Positions 7,091 to 7,692 of a stretch of 7,692 nt of DNA are shown one piece after another. The DNA is from Gemmatimonadota bacterium (GTDB taxonomy: Bacteria; Gemmatimonadota; Gemmatimonadetes; Gemmatimonadales; Gemmatimonadaceae), in the NCBI GenBank assembly GCA_031127185.1, contig JARIET010000133.1:1-7692 (forward strand). Direction: 5' to 3'. Positions within the stretch are counted from its first letter, which is position 1. Each line of letters begins with the position of its first letter. The notes under the pieces are model-generated. The model was not told the origin of the DNA. It ran no database searches and saw only the letters and a list, made by a program, of their open reading frames with translations. The translations under genes were made by a program, and so were the position numbers.

Positions 7091-7315
7091 GTGACCGACT
7101 CTCCGCGCGCACGGCTTGGCAACGTGGCACCAGCCCGGGTGTTCCGGCTCGGTGCAGAGCCACCGGAGTTCGCCGCGATGAGTAGTATCACCACGGCGGC
7201 GGAACGGGTTGAACTGGTTTCCGTGCTGACGCGACGCGCGTGGGAGCTATCCCGAAAGCCATTTCCATCGCTCCCTCGCAACAAGTGGCCTGTGGTCGTC
7301 ATTCGACCATCGTGA
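7091..7315 (+). CDS. Small protein upstream of nucleotidyltransferase, unknown family
   Basis: This is a 74-codon gene from GTG 7091 to TGA 7313-7315. I do not recognise the family. The product looks soluble, with no signal or membrane segment. It has an Arg/Leu-rich start (ARLGNVAPARVFRLG, 7-21), a probable helix (TAAERVELVSVLTRRAWELS, 35-54) and a Pro/Arg-rich tail ending PVVVIRPS. Its stop overlaps the next gene's GTG by four bases (GTGA), which strongly suggests a translated, coupled pair. The start is uncertain: GTG 7091 lacks a ribosome binding site but may be leaderless, whereas ATG 7178 (45 residues) has GGAG nine bases upstream. I prefer the longer form because the preceding residues look protein-like in composition. 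Size and position would suit an antitoxin or accessory partner, but it lacks the size and R-x4-H motif of a HEPN toxin. Confidence 0.6.
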   Translation: MTDSPRARLGNVAPARVFRLGAEPPEFAAMSSITTAAERVELVSVLTRRAWELSRKPFPSLPRNKWPVVVIRPS

Positions 7316-7692
7316 CGAACGACTGGTTCGACTTCCTGAGCGCGTTGCTTGTCGCGCGAGTGCGATTCCTGGTCGTTGGCGCACATGCGCTGGCGGCACA
7401 TGGCGTGCCCAGGGCCACGCAGGATCTCGACGTCTGGATCGAACCGACGCCGGAGAACGCCAAACGGGTCTGGAGCGCGCTTGACCACTTTGGCGCACCG
7501 GCCGATGCGCTGGGAATCACTGCGAGCGACCTGACCACGCCGAATACTGTAGTGCAGTTTGGTGTGCCGCCGAACCGAATCGATATTCTCACGGCGATCA
7601 GCGGCGTCCCACAATTCAGCTCAGCATGGGATGCGCGCATTGAACACAACGTGCGTGGACAGCCGATTCCGTTTCTTGGGAAGTCCGACTTT
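7312..7692 (+). CDS. Nucleotidyltransferase-fold protein, AbiEii/MNT-like (3' partial)
   Basis: The frame opens with GTG at 7312 and is still open at the window edge, giving 127 visible residues. The start region has the nucleotidyltransferase pattern: hydrophobic strand RFLVVG (18-23), GAHALAAHGVPRATQDLDVWIEP (23-45) with the metal-binding pair D38-L-D40, then NRIDILT near residues 88-94, which may supply a third acidic residue. The G..A....G..R.T.DLDV pattern is typical of DUF6036, AbiEii/AbiGii and MenT-like nucleotidyltransferases, several of which are toxins or antitoxins of phage-defence and stress modules; others are uncharacterised. The classic minimal MNT form GSxARG is replaced by GAHALA. 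There is no ribosome binding site; translation is probably coupled through the four-base overlap with the small upstream gene. The fold is well supported; the biological role is not settled, and the C-terminal part lies outside the window. Confidence 0.8.
   Translation, partial: MTNDWFDFLSALLVARVRFLVVGAHALAAHGVPRATQDLDVWIEPTPENAKRVWSALDHFGAPADALGITASDLTTPNTVVQFGVPPNRIDILTAISGVPQFSSAWDARIEHNVRGQPIPFLGKSDF

Noticed and set aside
7078..7614. 178-codon minus-strand open frame at the right end
   Set aside because: It lies opposite the nucleotidyltransferase frame, which carries a recognisable motif and an overlapping partner. The antisense product is basic and shows no family features.

Overview
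The window is a 7.7 kb stretch of GC-rich, tightly packed bacterial chromosome. It holds seven protein genes plus one small probable gene, and there is almost no non-coding DNA: the largest gap is 85 bases. The gene content is typical of a free-living Gram-negative-type soil or freshwater bacterium: a Tat-exported GMC dehydrogenase pair, a PBP4-type peptidase and a lysine 6-dehydrogenase-like enzyme. My best guess is Gemmatimonadota or a similar high-GC phylum. That rests on the general look of the proteins, not on a marker gene. I saw no RNA genes, insertion sequences, CRISPR arrays or phage genes.

Left part (1-2607, plus strand). The window opens inside a gene for a multi-pass membrane acyltransferase of the DUF5009/HGSNAT (heparan-alpha-glucosaminide N-acetyltransferase-like) family. 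Its stop codon overlaps by one base the start of a complete dacB-like gene for a secreted D-Ala-D-Ala carboxypeptidase/endopeptidase (PBP4, family S13). The pair is probably translated together and may act on cell-wall sugars and peptides.

Middle (2642-7005, minus strand). Four genes run in the same direction with gaps of 39, -8 and 13 bases. In order of transcription they are a lysine 6-dehydrogenase-like NAD(P) enzyme, a Tat-signal small subunit of the gluconate 2-dehydrogenase subunit 3 family, its FAD-binding GMC large subunit, and a secreted alpha/beta hydrolase. The small subunit probably carries the large subunit through the Tat system as a hitchhiker. The large subunit has four closely spaced cysteines that could hold an Fe-S cluster, and a Gln where many relatives have the second catalytic Asn/His. 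No cytochrome c subunit is encoded next to them. This block meets the dacB gene tail to tail, 34 bases apart, with no convincing terminator.

Right part (7006-7692). A short divergent intergenic region separates the lysine dehydrogenase-like gene from a plus-strand pair: a small 74-codon gene, then a nucleotidyltransferase-fold protein related to AbiEii/MNT toxin-antitoxin nucleotidyltransferases, cut off by the window edge. The two overlap by four bases (GTGA). This pair is the most system-like element here and looks like a possible toxin-antitoxin or defence-type module whose small partner I do not recognise.
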